This document shows, in pieces, positions 51,739 through 59,293 of a DNA stretch of 64,000 nucleotides. The translations under genes and the position numbers were made by a program. The notes under the pieces were generated by a model. It did no database searches and was not told the DNA's origin. It saw only the letters and a program-made list of their open reading frames with translations. Position 1 is the stretch's first letter. The number at the start of each line of letters is the position of its first letter. Source of the DNA: JAJDAH01 sp964487605. Its GTDB lineage: Bacteria > Myxococcota_A > Polyangia > Polyangiales > Polyangiaceae. Where the stretch lies: NCBI GenBank assembly GCA_964487605.1, contig CAZARU010000012.1:32173-96172 (forward strand). Reading direction: 5' to 3'.

Positions 51739-54153
51739 GTGGAGCCGCCGAACACGCGAGAGCCGCCGCCGCGACTCTTCTACGAGATCGCCGTCGCGTC
51801 GTTCGCGGGCATCGTGCTCGAAATAGCGTACACGCGAGTCTTCTCGTTCAAGTTCTTCTACTTCTTCAGCTACGTCGTCATCGCCGTCGGGCTGCTGGGG
51901 CTGGGGGCCGGGGGCATCCTCGTCGCCGTCTCGAGGAAGCTGCGCGAGACCGATCCTTCGGTCCTGGTGCCCCGTGCCTGCTTCGCCGGCGGTGCGAGCG
52001 CCTACGTCGGGTACGCCATCGTCGCGCCCCTTCAGATCGACGTCTCGCGCCTGAGCATCGACGCCACGGAAATCCTGGAGCTGACCGCCGCGTGCCTGCT
52101 CGTGATGGCCCCGTTCCTCTGCATCGGCGTGGTCGTGGCAAAGGTCCTCGGCGCGCGCCCCGACGCCGCCGGCGCGCTCTACGGCGCGGATCTGGGCGCA
52201 GCCGCCCTCGGCGCCGCTCTGGCCATTCCGCTCCTCGGTGCCTTCGACCCGCCGAGGACCATCGTGCTCGCGGGCATCGTCCTCGCCGCTGGCGGACTGC
52301 GCCTGGCCGTTCGCTCCCGTCGACTGCGGGCGGTCGGAATTTCGACGTGCGTGGCGCTGTCGGTGCCGTTCGCCACGGGAAGATTTCTCGCCGATCCGAT
52401 CACGGATCGCTACACGGGGTTCGAGGACTTCCGGAACGGCGACCTGGTCCGCTTCTCGGCGTGGGACCCGGTGTTCCGCATCGACGTCGCCGAACTCCCG
52501 TCCTCGGGCGGGAACGCTCTGATGGTGTTCCACGACGGTCTACCAGGCTCCGGCCTGCGCCGCTTCGGCGGCGACGCGCGCGAGCTCGAGCCCATGCGCG
52601 CCGACCCTCGGGCGCTCGCGTTCCAGGTCCTCCCTCCCCGGCCTCGCGTGCTCATCATCGGCTCCGCGGGGGGACACGAGGTGCTCACGTCGATCCTGTT
52701 CGGCGCCGAGCACGTGACGGGCGTGGAGCTGAACCCGACGACCCTCTCGTTGCTGACCCACCACTTCGCCGACTTCACCGGACGGCTCCACGAGCGAGCC
52801 GACGTCACCTTCGTGAACGCCGACGCGCGCTCGTTCCTGGAGAACGACGACCAGCGGTACGACATGATCTGGTTCGTGGCGCCGGACTCCTACGCCACGA
52901 TGAACGCCGCCACGGCGAGCGCCTTCGTGCTCTCGGAGAGCTACCTCTACACGGTCGAGATGCTCGGCGAGTGCTTCCGGCACCTGACCGAGAACGGGAT
53001 CATCAACGCCCAGTTCGGGGAGTTCGATCACCACCGGAAGCCGAACCGCAGCACGCGCTTTCTCACGACGGCACGCGCCGCCTTCGAGGAAAACGGCGTA
53101 CGGCGCTTCGCCGATCACGTGCTCCTGGCGACCGGCCCCGGCTTCCCCCCCCAGACGGACTCGGTGATCCTCCTCAGCCGCCGACCCTTCGAGTCCGACC
53201 AGATCAGTCGCTTCACCGGCTACCTACCCAGAATCGACGGAGGCGTCCTGCGCTACGCGCCGGGCCACCCGGTGGACATCAGCGCCCCCAACCAGGTCAT
53301 CGTCTCGAAGCCGCACCAGCTCGCCGCACGCCTCGCGGCCTACCCGTGGCAGGTCGGCCCCGTCCGCGACGACTCCCCCTTCTTCTGGCACTTCGCGACG
53401 TTCCGGCGTGCCCTGGCGAGCGACGTCCACCTCGACGGTCGGGTCGTGGACACCGAGGACGCCGTGGGCGAGAAGGTGATGCTCTCGCTCCTCGCCATCG
53501 TGTCGGGGGTTGCGGCGCTGCTGCTCCTGGCACCCTTCTTCGTGATCCGGGCGACGTGGGCCGCGCTGCCGTCGAAGCTGCCCGCCGGGCTCTACTTCGC
53601 GGCGCTGGGCCTCGGGTTCATGTTCATCGAGATCTCGCTGATGCAGCGCTTCACGTTGCTCGTCGGCTACCCGACGTACTCCCTGACGATCACGCTCGGT
53701 GGACTGCTCGTCGCCTCGGGAGCCGGCAGCTTGCTCACGGAGCGGTACACGGCGCGCTCGGGGCGCGCGCTCCCGGTTGCGTTCGCCGTCCTGGTGCTGC
53801 TCGCGCTCTTCTACGCGTTCGCCCTCCCCGCCATCATCGAGCGGTGCATGGGCTTCTCGCTGCCCGTTCGCGCGGCCATCACGCTGGCGCTCCTCGCACC
53901 GCTCGGCGTCTGTCTCGGTGGCTTCATGCCCCTCGGTCTCCGGCGCATCGCGGCGCTCGGGGACCACCCGCGGGAGTACGTCGCCTGGGCCTGGGCGGTG
54001 AACGCGTTCTTCTCGGTCTTCGCGTCCGTCCTCGCGACGGTCGTCGCCATGGCGTCCGGGTTTCGCGTCGTGCTCCTGTCGGCGATCGGGATCTACGCCG
54101 TCGGCGTCGCGGCGATGATGACGGTGAGGGAGCGGAGGGGCGCGCGGGACTGA
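51739..54153 (+). CDS. Polytopic membrane protein with spermidine-synthase-like Rossmann domain
   Basis: The 804-residue product has about six N-terminal membrane helices and a soluble Rossmann-like domain at about 295-480. The motif IGSAGGHEVLTSILFGAEHV and a following TGVELNP strand are what spermidine synthase and related methyltransferase-fold proteins use to bind decarboxylated SAM. About six more helices follow. Fusions of this kind are known in bacteria, but their reaction is uncertain, and the catalytic Asp of true spermidine synthases cannot be placed by eye. The GTG start follows a 191-base gap after the divergent lipoprotein. Confidence 0.8.
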   Translation: MEPPNTREPPPRLFYEIAVASFAGIVLEIAYTRVFSFKFFYFFSYVVIAVGLLGLGAGGILVAVSRKLRETDPSVLVPRACFAGGASAYVGYAIVAPLQIDVSRLSIDATEILELTAACLLVMAPFLCIGVVVAKVLGARPDAAGALYGADLGAAALGAALAIPLLGAFDPPRTIVLAGIVLAAGGLRLAVRSRRLRAVGISTCVALSVPFATGRFLADPITDRYTGFEDFRNGDLVRFSAWDPVFRIDVAELPSSGGNALMVFHDGLPGSGLRRFGGDARELEPMRADPRALAFQVLPPRPRVLIIGSAGGHEVLTSILFGAEHVTGVELNPTTLSLLTHHFADFTGRLHERADVTFVNADARSFLENDDQRYDMIWFVAPDSYATMNAATASAFVLSESYLYTVEMLGECFRHLTENGIINAQFGEFDHHRKPNRSTRFLTTARAAFEENGVRRFADHVLLATGPGFPPQTDSVILLSRRPFESDQISRFTGYLPRIDGGVLRYAPGHPVDISAPNQVIVSKPHQLAARLAAYPWQVGPVRDDSPFFWHFATFRRALASDVHLDGRVVDTEDAVGEKVMLSLLAIVSGVAALLLLAPFFVIRATWAALPSKLPAGLYFAALGLGFMFIEISLMQRFTLLVGYPTYSLTITLGGLLVASGAGSLLTERYTARSGRALPVAFAVLVLLALFYAFALPAIIERCMGFSLPVRAAITLALLAPLGVCLGGFMPLGLRRIAALGDHPREYVAWAWAVNAFFSVFASVLATVVAMASGFRVVLLSAIGIYAVGVAAMMTVRERRGARD

Positions 54154-54507
54154 CGCGCGCCGCGCGAAGTCTCGGCGGTATGCAGCCGCCTACCGGGAAG
54201 CGGAACGACAGCGCGACGAACGCGCAGCCGCTGAGGCAGCATTTTGCCGGAAGAAACTCTCACAGCTAGTTCCTGTCCTGCGCGAGCAGTTCGGGGTCCA
54301 GCGCGTCGCGTATTTCGGGTCACTCTCTGCGTGCTTTTCCGAGCGTGCATCGTGAGCGCGGTGCGCTGAGGTGCGTTGTCGTTCCTTGTCGTTCGTGTGT
54401 CGCTCCTTGGTGTCGATGCGAGGGCGGCGTGCGCTTCGTGGCGGCGCGACGTGGTAGGTTTGGCGGGTGGGTTCGACGGATCGGGCGTCCTCTGCGCTGG
54501 CGGGGAC
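54154..54507. other. Intergenic region, 354 bases
   Basis: The stretch between the spermidine-synthase-like gene and the next plus-strand gene has short open frames but no convincing gene. Short direct repeats are visible near 54378-54410 (gtcgttcctt, then gtcgttcgtg and gtcgctcctt). The gene-poor region that follows begins here. I see nothing further to annotate. Confidence 0.5.
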
Positions 54508-55287
54508 ATGAAGAGCGTTCGACCCCGCAAGCTGACCGCCGGGCGTGTGCTGGTCGGCGTGACCGTGGGCGCGATGGTACTGGCCAAGATCAGCCACGAC
54601 CGCGAGGTGCGCACTGGCGCGGCCGGGCAGCAGGCTCTTACGACGCTCAACGCCGACCTGGCGGTGCTGCTGGCGAACCTCGACGACGCGGGGCCCGCGC
54701 TCGCGGCGACCTCGGTACGCGAGCTGGCACGATTGTATCGTCGCACCGCCGTGCAGGTCGACGGACAGACAGCCCGCGGTCTGCTCGCGATGGCTGCGGT
54801 GCTCGAAGATTTCGCGGACCGCAGCGACGAATTCATCACGGCCGTCGACGATCCAGCGCCCGGCTTGCTCCCCACCCGGGGTCTGGCGGCTTCCGGCGAG
54901 CTGGACCGCCGCATGGCGAAGACCCAGCGCGTCGTCGACGCCACCCGCAGCTTCGCGTCCGCATGGCGAGCCCTCGTCCCCTCCCTGCGAGAGTCCCTGA
55001 CCCGATCCGGCATGAGTGCCGAAGAGGTGCAAGTCATCGTCCGGAGCTTCGAATCGGGCCGTGGCGTCGTCGAATTCGCCGGGCTGGACGACGCGGCCAA
55101 ACTGCTCGCCGCAGAGCTGAGCGTGCTGAAGTTCCTCGACGTTCGTCGAGCGGAGTGGACGGCGGACGACGCGATGCGCCCCGTATTCGCAGAGGCCACT
55201 CGGCAGAAGGAGTTCGATGCGCTGCTCGAGGAAGTCCTAACGCGAATGCGGGACGCGGCCGGTGATGCGGGGACGGCAGCCGACTAG
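54508..55287 (+). CDS. Membrane-anchored helical protein, function unknown
   Basis: I do not recognise this 259-residue protein. The ATG at 54508 gives a short basic start (MKSVRPRKLTAG) and one membrane helix (about 13-30), then a mostly helical exported or cytoplasmic domain. Charged amphipathic helices (ALTTLNADLAVLLANLDD, ATRSFASAWRALVPSLRE) suggest a coiled or bundled fold. There is no Cys. It stands alone at the edge of the gene-poor segment. Confidence 0.6.
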   Translation: MKSVRPRKLTAGRVLVGVTVGAMVLAKISHDREVRTGAAGQQALTTLNADLAVLLANLDDAGPALAATSVRELARLYRRTAVQVDGQTARGLLAMAAVLEDFADRSDEFITAVDDPAPGLLPTRGLAASGELDRRMAKTQRVVDATRSFASAWRALVPSLRESLTRSGMSAEEVQVIVRSFESGRGVVEFAGLDDAAKLLAAELSVLKFLDVRRAEWTADDAMRPVFAEATRQKEFDALLEEVLTRMRDAAGDAGTAAD

Positions 55288-55300
55288 CGCGCGTGTCGAC

Positions 55301-55590
55301 CTAGGGGCAGATGCCCGACTTCTCGCGACACGTGCCAGGAGCGCACTGCTTGCGGTAGAACTTCCCCTCATCGCAGCAGCTACCGTCCTTCAAGACGCAC
55401 ACGCCGGCCTGGCCTTCCCCGGTGTCCATGAACTCCATCACTCCGCCCTCGTTGGCGAAGTGGACGGAGGCGGGGTTGGCGATTCCCGCCGTGCGATCCG
55501 TCGGTTCAGCGGGGTCGACGACGGGGAGGCGCCGCCCACACGCGACGACGTGGCCCGCGTCGCTACGCGGACCGCTCCCGAAGTACCACC
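55301..55590 (-). pseudogene. Cys-rich secreted-protein remnant
   Basis: Read on the minus strand toward 55301, one frame gives a protein-like C-terminus with VACGRRLPVVDP, VHFANEGGVMEF, then VCVLKDGSCCDEGKFYR and QCAPGTCREKSGICP before a stop at 55301-55303. The Cys spacing resembles small disulphide-rich surface domains. The only in-frame starts are GTG 55441 and ATGs 55438 and 55429, giving about 46 or fewer residues, while the coding character clearly continues upstream to about 55590. The gene has therefore probably lost its 5' part. Confidence 0.5.
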
Positions 55591-55604
55591 CGTCGGCTCC
55601 ACCG

Positions 55605-55690
55605 GGTCTGAGGGTGGTCGATGCTGGTCTGAGGGTGGTCGATGCTGGTCCGAGCTGGTCTGAGCTGGTCTGACCTGGTCTGACCTGGTC
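55605..55690. repeat. Helically phased tandem repeat (about 10-bp step)
   Basis: A 21-base unit ggtctgagggtggtcgatgct occurs twice (55605-55625, 55626-55646). It is followed by four 10-base units at 55647-55686 (ggtccgagct, ggtctgagct, ggtctgacct twice) and a decayed ggtccgcc. Splitting the 21-mer into 11 + 10 gives eight units with the core ggtc at 10-11-base steps, close to one DNA turn each. Binding of a phased protein array, or slippage-derived decay, would both fit. Confidence 0.85.
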
Positions 55691-55773
55691 CGCCGGCGGT
55701 CGATGCGGGCCGTCCGGTACCGGTCCCGGACGCCGCGCGCGCTACACGCGCAAAACAACTTGCCTTTCCGAGC

Positions 55774-55820
55774 GTGTGGGCCCGGCCCGCCACATCCGTC
55801 TACCGCCTGGAACGACTTCG
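55774..55820 (-). repeat. Copy 1 of a diverged 47-bp duplication
   Basis: This segment matches 56343-56389 at 41 of 47 positions by hand alignment. On the minus strand it encodes KSFQAVDGCGGPGPHA, the partner of KSLQAVGGSGGPCPHD in copy 2. The similarity stops at both ends, so only part of a gene was duplicated or both are remnants of related Cys-rich genes. Confidence 0.75.
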
Positions 55821-56175
55821 AGTGAAGCGGCGGCCGCCCCGGCAAAACGCGGCTCCGGGGGTCCGGAAAGAGCCGGCCGTGACGGTGGCTGCGCCCGCCG
55901 GGACAGCGGGCGAGGCGCCCGCGCGGATGGAGGAGCCCTTCCGGGACACCGACCCAGCCGGTCCGGGACACGGAGTAACCCGTCCGGGACAACCGGCCCG
56001 CCAGCCGAACCAGCGACCACGAGTTCTCCGCTCGTGGGCGTACCGGAGATCGTCGAGTGAGTGCGGGTCGTACGCGGTCGCGAACCGCGACTTGCCCGGC
56101 CGCTCGACGCTGCTTGGACGAACTGACCGACCGCCGGTGGATCGAGGGGGGAGACGATCAGAGCTGGTCGCGGAA

Positions 56176-56231
56176 GGAGCACAACCTTGAAAATGCTCGC
56201 TCCACCAGAGGATTTTCAAGGTTGCAGCTCC
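56176..56231. repeat. Long imperfect inverted repeat / hairpin
   Basis: A 13-base perfect inverted repeat (caaccttgaaaat at 56182-56194, attttcaaggttg at 56212-56224) with a 17-base loop is extended by an outer ggagc (56176-56180) and gctcc (56227-56231) across a small asymmetry. There is no T-run on either side, so it is not a typical intrinsic terminator. It lies downstream (minus strand) of the LuxR gene and the MopE-like fragment. It could be a processing site or the end of a small mobile element. Confidence 0.7.
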
Positions 56232-56258
56232 GGCCCCGTTCACCGGCTCGAGACCCCC

Positions 56259-56438
56259 TCACGGCCGCGCGCACCTCAACGACGTCACCGTGCACCCGCA
56301 CCCGTCGTTGACGGTGCCGTCGCAGTCGTCGTCGATCGTGTCGTGTGGGCACGGCCCGCCAGAGCCGCCTACAGCCTGCAACGACTTCGCACGAGGAGGC
56401 GCGCTGAGCTGCCCGTAGCCCTTCCACGCGCTCGCCAT
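56259..56438 (-). pseudogene. Fragment of a MopE-like Cys-rich metal-binding motif protein
   Basis: On the minus strand a 59-codon frame opens with an ATG whose first base is shared with the stop of the LuxR gene (TGATG-type junction). It contains GGPCPHDTIDDDCDGTVNDGC, then GCTVTS, and stops at 56259-56261. DDDCDGTVNDGC is the motif of MopE-like putative metal-binding repeats, common in surface proteins of Myxococcota and related bacteria. Full proteins carry many such repeats; here a single one remains. Confidence 0.55.
56343..56389 (-). repeat. Copy 2 of the diverged 47-bp duplication
   Basis: This copy lies inside the MopE-like fragment and matches 55774-55820 at 41 of 47 positions. It encodes KSLQAVGGSGGPCPHD on the minus strand. 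The two copies are 569 bases apart in the same orientation, so recombination between them could delete the region between. Confidence 0.75.
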
Positions 56439-57145
56439 CAGGCCAGGCCGAAGACACGCGCGAGCGCCTCGACCCGATTCGACGCTCCGAGCTTCGCGTA
56501 GGCCGAAGACAGCTGATTGCGAATCGTGTTCGGCGAGCGACCGAGCGCGAGCGCGATCTGCCGATTGTCGTAGCCGAGGCGGAGATAGTCCAGCACCTCA
56601 CGCTCACGGGCCGTTAGAGCGGTCGCGTCGACCCTGCAAGCCGCGAGGCCGCGCCCGCGCATCGCCATCTCGCAAACCGCGAGGGCGGGAAGTGCGGCCA
56701 GCACGGCCCGCTTCTCACGCGCACGGAAACCACGTCGCCGGCGACCCAAACCTACGGTGCCCACGTGGTCCCCGCCGACCACCAGAACGCCGTAGAGCGT
56801 CGCACGCCCACCTTCGGTCTCCACCATCTCGCGGTAGTACGCCGTCCGGCGCAGCGCCGGACCGAGGTACTCCTCATCCACCCCGACGCCCACATGCATC
56901 GTCCTTTCGACGAAGCCGGCGAGCTCGCACTCGTAGACCGAGCTTCGGTCCGCCAGCATCTGCCGCCAGTCCGCGTCGCGGCGTCGCAGGCCGGCGGCGC
57001 TGCCCGGACCCTCCGGCCGCAGGTAGACGGCGACGTCGGCGCCGACGGCGCGGCCGAATTCCTCGAGCACTACCCGCTCGTAACCGTCGAGCGCCCCCAT
57101 CGAGCGCGCCGCATCCAAGAATCGACCGACGTCCAAGGCGCGCAT
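56438..57145 (-). CDS. LuxR-family transcription regulator with N-terminal GAF-like sensor region
   Basis: The 235-residue product has a C-terminal LuxR helix-turn-helix (LTAREREVLDYLRLGYDNRQIA followed by GRSPNTIRNQLSSAYAKLG). The N-terminal 160 residues are mixed alpha-beta and look like a GAF-type sensor by layout (GADVAVYLRPEG, TLYGVLVVGGDHVGTVGLG). ATG 57145 was preferred; ATG 57169 would overlap the divergent glycosyltransferase start by sharing CATG. It is divergent from the glycosyltransferase and is a natural candidate for its control. Confidence 0.82.
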   Translation of the reverse strand: MRALDVGRFLDAARSMGALDGYERVVLEEFGRAVGADVAVYLRPEGPGSAAGLRRRDADWRQMLADRSSVYECELAGFVERTMHVGVGVDEEYLGPALRRTAYYREMVETEGGRATLYGVLVVGGDHVGTVGLGRRRRGFRAREKRAVLAALPALAVCEMAMRGRGLAACRVDATALTAREREVLDYLRLGYDNRQIALALGRSPNTIRNQLSSAYAKLGASNRVEALARVFGLA

Positions 57146-57167
57146 CCGCAGATGGTACGAACGGACC

Positions 57168-58562
57168 ATGGCCCGGACAACGATCGCGGGGCATTCTCCG
57201 GAAATGACCGGCAGCGCCGCCGACTCGACGACGCGCAGCGGGCCCCGGCCACGCCCGGCCGCCCGCCGAATAGCGCTCCTCGCCTACGGGACGCGGGGCG
57301 ACATCCAGCCGGTTCTCGTCGTCGGGGACGAGCTCCGACGCCGCGGCCACTCGGTCGCGATGACCGTCAACGTGAACTCCGTCGAGTGGGCCGAGCGGAG
57401 TGGACTCGAGATCGTACCGATGCCCCCCGACGCCGAGGCGTTCCTCAAGTCGTCCGAGGGTCGCCACATGCTGTCCGACGGGCGACTCGTCGCGTTTTCC
57501 CGCGAGCTCTCCAAGATCGAGACCGCGGCGAACGACGAAATGACGCGTGCCTGTGTGAAGTGCTGCAGGGGCGCCGACCTGGTCGTCTCTACGGTCATGA
57601 GCGTGCTGCGCGGCACTGCCATCGTCGAGCGAAGCGGCGCAGCTCATGGCCTGCTGCTGACGATGCCGATGGCGCCGACGAGCGAGTACGCACAAATCCA
57701 CGGCCCGTTCCGGCGTGCACCGTTCGGATTCGTGAATCGGCTATCGCACCGGCTGATGCTCGATCTGTGGTGGAAGAACTTCGCCACGGCGCAGGCACGG
57801 TTGCGCGATACTCTCGCCTTGCCGCCAAACTCCGAGCGTCCCCGCGTCGAGCTCGGGCGGAGCGTGGGAGTCTACAGCGAGGTGCTCGCTCCCCGCCCGC
57901 GCGACTGGCGACCAGACCAGGTCGTCACCGGGTTCACGGTGCTCACGCCGGAGCTCCGCGCTCGGCTCGGCGAGGACCGTGTACCGGACGATCTCGAAGC
58001 GTTCCTGGCGGCCGGCGATCCGCCGATCTTCTTCGGCTTCGGGAGCCTGCCGGTCCTCGACCCCGAGAAGCTCCTCGCCGACGTCGCCCGTGTGACGGCC
58101 GACCGCGGGTTGCGCGGACTCGTCGGTGCCGGGTGGACCGACTACGGGGATCCGCGCGGCCTTCCATCGCACCTGCACGTGACCGGCGCATTCAACCACG
58201 ATGCGGTGCTCCCGAGGTGCCGGGCAGCGGTGCATCACGGCGGCGCCGGGACCACGGCCGCGGCGCTGCGAGCCAATCTGCCCACAGTGGTCGTTTCGGT
58301 CTTCGCCGATCAACCCTTCTGGGGCTGGCGTGTGGAGCAGACTCGCACGGGCGCCACGTTCCCGTTCCAGAAGTTCGACGCGCGAACGTTGGGCCGGGCG
58401 CTGGATCGAGCCCTGCGCCCCGAGGCCGCCCAGCGGGCGCGGGAGTTCGGCGCGCAGCTCCGTGCGGAGAACGGCGCAGAAGCCGCGGCGGACGTGATCG
58501 AAGGTTGGCTCCCCGAAGCGCGCTCCGGGCACGAGCGGTCGGCCGGGGCGCTTTCGGCCTGA
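57168..58562 (+). CDS. UGT/MGT-type glycosyltransferase (GT1)
   Basis: The product has a GT-B fold pattern: a N-terminal RIALLAYGTRGDIQPVLVVGDEL and a C-terminal donor-binding motif AVHHGGAGTTAAALRANLPTV with nearby VSVFADQPFWGWRVEQ. Members transfer a sugar from UDP- or dTDP-sugar to lipids, polyketides, macrolides or sterols. Length (464 residues from 57168) is typical. ATG 57204 is an alternative start that would leave a more normal spacing to the divergent LuxR gene. The neighbours (LuxR regulator, SnoaL remnant, ABM gene) suggest a small-molecule tailoring role. Confidence 0.85.
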   Translation: MARTTIAGHSPEMTGSAADSTTRSGPRPRPAARRIALLAYGTRGDIQPVLVVGDELRRRGHSVAMTVNVNSVEWAERSGLEIVPMPPDAEAFLKSSEGRHMLSDGRLVAFSRELSKIETAANDEMTRACVKCCRGADLVVSTVMSVLRGTAIVERSGAAHGLLLTMPMAPTSEYAQIHGPFRRAPFGFVNRLSHRLMLDLWWKNFATAQARLRDTLALPPNSERPRVELGRSVGVYSEVLAPRPRDWRPDQVVTGFTVLTPELRARLGEDRVPDDLEAFLAAGDPPIFFGFGSLPVLDPEKLLADVARVTADRGLRGLVGAGWTDYGDPRGLPSHLHVTGAFNHDAVLPRCRAAVHHGGAGTTAAALRANLPTVVVSVFADQPFWGWRVEQTRTGATFPFQKFDARTLGRALDRALRPEAAQRAREFGAQLRAENGAEAAADVIEGWLPEARSGHERSAGALSA

Positions 58563-58631
58563 GGAGGCGCCGGCATCGAGTAGTTGCCGCGCGCAGGCCG
58601 CGGGGAGGCCCGGCCGCACCCGCATCGCGGG

Positions 58632-58802
58632 CTAGCCGGGGATCACGCCGAGCTGGCGCAGCATGCCTGCTTCGTCGAACGTTCCGTACAGACGCTTCAC
58701 GTTGCCCCCGTCGAGGTGCATCAGGACGTTCGCCCAGATGGTGACGCGCTTGCCGGTCGGCGGGATCATCCCGAGCAGCATGCCGGTGTGCGTCCCCTTC
58801 AG
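58632..58802 (-). pseudogene. Truncated SnoaL-like/ester-cyclase remnant
   Basis: On the minus strand 56 codons ending at 58632-58634 read LKGTHTGMLLGMIPPTGKRV, then TIWANVLMHLDGGNVKRLYG and FDEAGMLRQLGVIPG. This is the C-terminal third of an NTF2-fold SnoaL-like protein; compare GTHEGPL, PPTGKKVT and LRQLG in the intact gene at 13596. No start codon or N-terminal part is present, because the sequence runs into the ABM gene in another frame. A 5' deletion at the ABM junction is likely. Confidence 0.6.
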
Positions 58803-58807
58803 CGCGC

Positions 58808-59110
58808 CTAGCCCCAGGGCTGGGAAGAAGCGACCTGGAAGATCGTCGCCTCGGGCGCGGTAGTCAGCACGTGCTCGAGCAACTCGACCGCCTTCTGTAC
58901 CTCCGGAAGCGCTTCCTGACGATCGAGCGCCGCGCGATCGGTGAACACCTCCGTCGCGATGATGGAGTTCGGATCGGCGATGTCCCGACCAATGTCGAAA
59001 CTGATCACGCCGGCGAGCGGCCGACTAGCTGTGACGACGTCTCGAAACGCGCCGAGGGCTTGCTCCGTCTTCTCGGGCCGACACTGAACCTTGAAGCGAA
59101 CGACGATCAT
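58808..59110 (-). CDS. ABM-type (antibiotic biosynthesis monooxygenase fold) protein
   Basis: The 100-residue product has the short ABM/dimeric alpha-beta barrel pattern: MIVVRFKVQCRPEKTEQALG, then AGVISFDIGRDIADPN and a C-terminal LEHVLTTAPEATIFQV. The family covers heme-degrading, quinone and polyketide monooxygenases. The ATG follows a strong ribosome binding site (aaggagaa on the minus strand), so it is preferred over ATG 59266. The SnoaL-remnant frame runs into its 3' end. Confidence 0.8.
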   Translation of the reverse strand: MIVVRFKVQCRPEKTEQALGAFRDVVTASRPLAGVISFDIGRDIADPNSIIATEVFTDRAALDRQEALPEVQKAVELLEHVLTTAPEATIFQVASSQPWG

Positions 59111-59247
59111 GATGACTTCTCCTTGCAACTGGTGGCCGACGCTGGGTCCTCGGGCAAGGCGGACGTGCCACGCGCCCTCGAACTCGCCCTTCGTAGCGGT
59201 CGGCGTGACGGCCCATGGAACGAATGTTCCCCACGCGTCCGCTCCCG

Positions 59248-59266
59248 GTGTTCCGGCCCCGAACAC
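59248..59266. promoter_or_regulatory. Inverted repeat gtgttc-N7-gaacac, possible operator
   Basis: A 19-base dyad with arms gtgttc (59248-59253) and gaacac (59261-59266) lies about 140 bases upstream of the ABM start, just past the stop of the AAA/TPR gene. The arms are perfect and the seven-base centre (cggcccc) is GC-rich. It could be a regulator site for the ABM gene. The regulator and the effect are unknown. Confidence 0.4.
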
Positions 59267-59278
59267 GGCGCCTGCGTT

Positions 59279-59293
59279 CGCCCCTCAGGGGCG
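59279..59293. repeat. 15-base palindrome containing a stop codon
   Basis: The sequence cgcccctcaggggcg reads as arms cgcccc and ggggcg around tca. On the minus strand that centre includes the TGA stop of the AAA/TPR gene (59285-59287). No T-run follows, so a terminator role is doubtful. Confidence 0.45.

Larger units (their letters stand above)
55288..56437. other. Gene-poor region of about 1.15 kb with repeats and gene fragments
   Basis: This stretch between the anchored helical protein and the LuxR gene lacks a convincing intact gene. It contains a Cys-rich reading-frame remnant (minus, 55301-55590), a phased tandem repeat (55605-55690), and copies of ccgggaca at 55898, 55941, 55963 and 55984 (steps of about 21-22 bases or twice that). 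A 47-base segment is present twice (55774-55820 and 56343-56389), and a hairpin lies at 56176-56231. It resembles a decayed or rearranged locus. Confidence 0.6.

Noticed and set aside
51705..54269. An 854-codon plus-strand open frame over the spermidine-synthase-like gene
   Set aside because: Arg/Pro-rich shadow frame; the true frame shows membrane helices and the Rossmann motif.
55442..56258. Open frames on both strands such as 55438-55992
   Set aside because: They are mostly repeat-derived or Arg/Ser-rich with no domain; only the short Cys-rich pieces look protein-like.
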